A stretch of 64,000 nt of DNA from Bacteroidota bacterium (GTDB lineage: Bacteria; Bacteroidota; Bacteroidia; Bacteroidales; F082): NCBI GenBank assembly GCA_002686705.1, contig NYYH01000077.1, positions 6,992 to 70,991 on the forward strand. The letters run 5' to 3'. Positions 63,929 to 64,000 of this stretch are shown in pieces (the stretch's first letter is position 1; each line of letters begins with the position of its first letter). The notes below the pieces were generated by a model. It ran no database searches. It was not told the DNA's origin and worked only from the letters and a program-made list of their open reading frames with translations. The translations under genes were made by a program, and so were the position numbers.

Positions 63929-64000
63929 TTAAGTGAAGCCAAATTCTAATTGCTCTATATCTCTATCAGGAGGCCTGGCCGCCGTTATTTTTCCTGGAGA
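63929..64000 (-). CDS. C-terminal end of an unidentified gene (partial)
   Basis: The minus-strand frame ending at TAA (63929-63931) is open to the window edge and reads SPGKITAARPPDRDIEQLEFGFT (23 residues). The codons (GCG, GCC, AGG, CCT) are richer in G+C than those of neighbours. No family can be named from so little. A chance open frame is a real possibility. Confidence 0.25.
   Translation of the reverse strand, partial: SPGKITAARPPDRDIEQLEFGFT

Overview
The window is chromosomal DNA of an A+T-rich member of the Bacteroidota (class Bacteroidia), probably a Bacteroidales or Marinilabiliales-type organism. This rests on several independent signs: type IX secretion (T9SS) C-terminal sorting domains, TonB receptors with an N-terminal carboxypeptidase-like domain, an ECF sigma/FecR/receptor cassette, the uppS-bamA-ompH-ompH cluster with a DUF6089-type gene, lipoboxes ending in SC or GC, TAnnTTTG promoter boxes with TTG about 19-21 bp upstream, and no visible Shine-Dalgarno dependence. 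The assignment below class level is inference. I saw no tRNA, rRNA, CRISPR array, prophage or intact insertion sequence.

Layout. 1-5.4 kb is an accessory stretch: the tail of a probable Fur-type regulator, a decayed NHL-repeat gene, a YdeP-type molybdopterin oxidoreductase, an outer-membrane protein, a secreted protein, a 32-residue lysine-rich protein and a dead T9SS sorting-domain fragment. 5.4-12 kb holds a four-haem-motif cytochrome lipoprotein made by internal duplication, then a glycan pair (GH20 hexosaminidase and GH92 mannosidase). 12-20 kb has dnaG, asnS, a metallopeptidase/propeller/barrel protein, an RluD-type synthase and panB. 20-30 kb carries two large T9SS cargo proteins, one preceded by a heptanucleotide tandem repeat, and a TonB receptor.

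29.6-42 kb is mostly housekeeping: pssA, queA, a NifU-type scaffold with mrp, rpmB, hpt with a double-domain adenylate kinase, purE, an M16 peptidase, a potassium channel, a PrsW-type protease, a cupin with rsgA, and a CBS protein with a POTRA/barrel protein. 42.7-49.3 kb is the envelope-assembly cluster nadK, DUF6089, uppS, bamA and two ompH/skp genes, ending in a strong terminator. 49.4-52 kb has a PlsC-type and an OlsB-type acyltransferase (candidate glycine-lipid pair) and engB. 52-54.5 kb is a biotin-dependent acyl-CoA carboxyltransferase operon with a structured leader, and a YjbR-type gene. 54.4-59.3 kb is the sigma/FecR/receptor operon plus a lipoprotein. 59.4-64 kb has mutS2, an NADPH-ferredoxin-type reductase followed by a 59-residue BFD-like [2Fe-2S] protein, an outer-membrane protein and an unassigned partial gene.

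Most of the window is ordinary core genome. The features that stand out are the apparent three-way-junction RNA leader that begins at the predicted transcription start of the carboxyltransferase gene, the tandem adenylate kinase whose second half has lost conserved acidic residues, the three-module metallopeptidase/propeller/barrel protein, and the decayed T9SS domain fragment.
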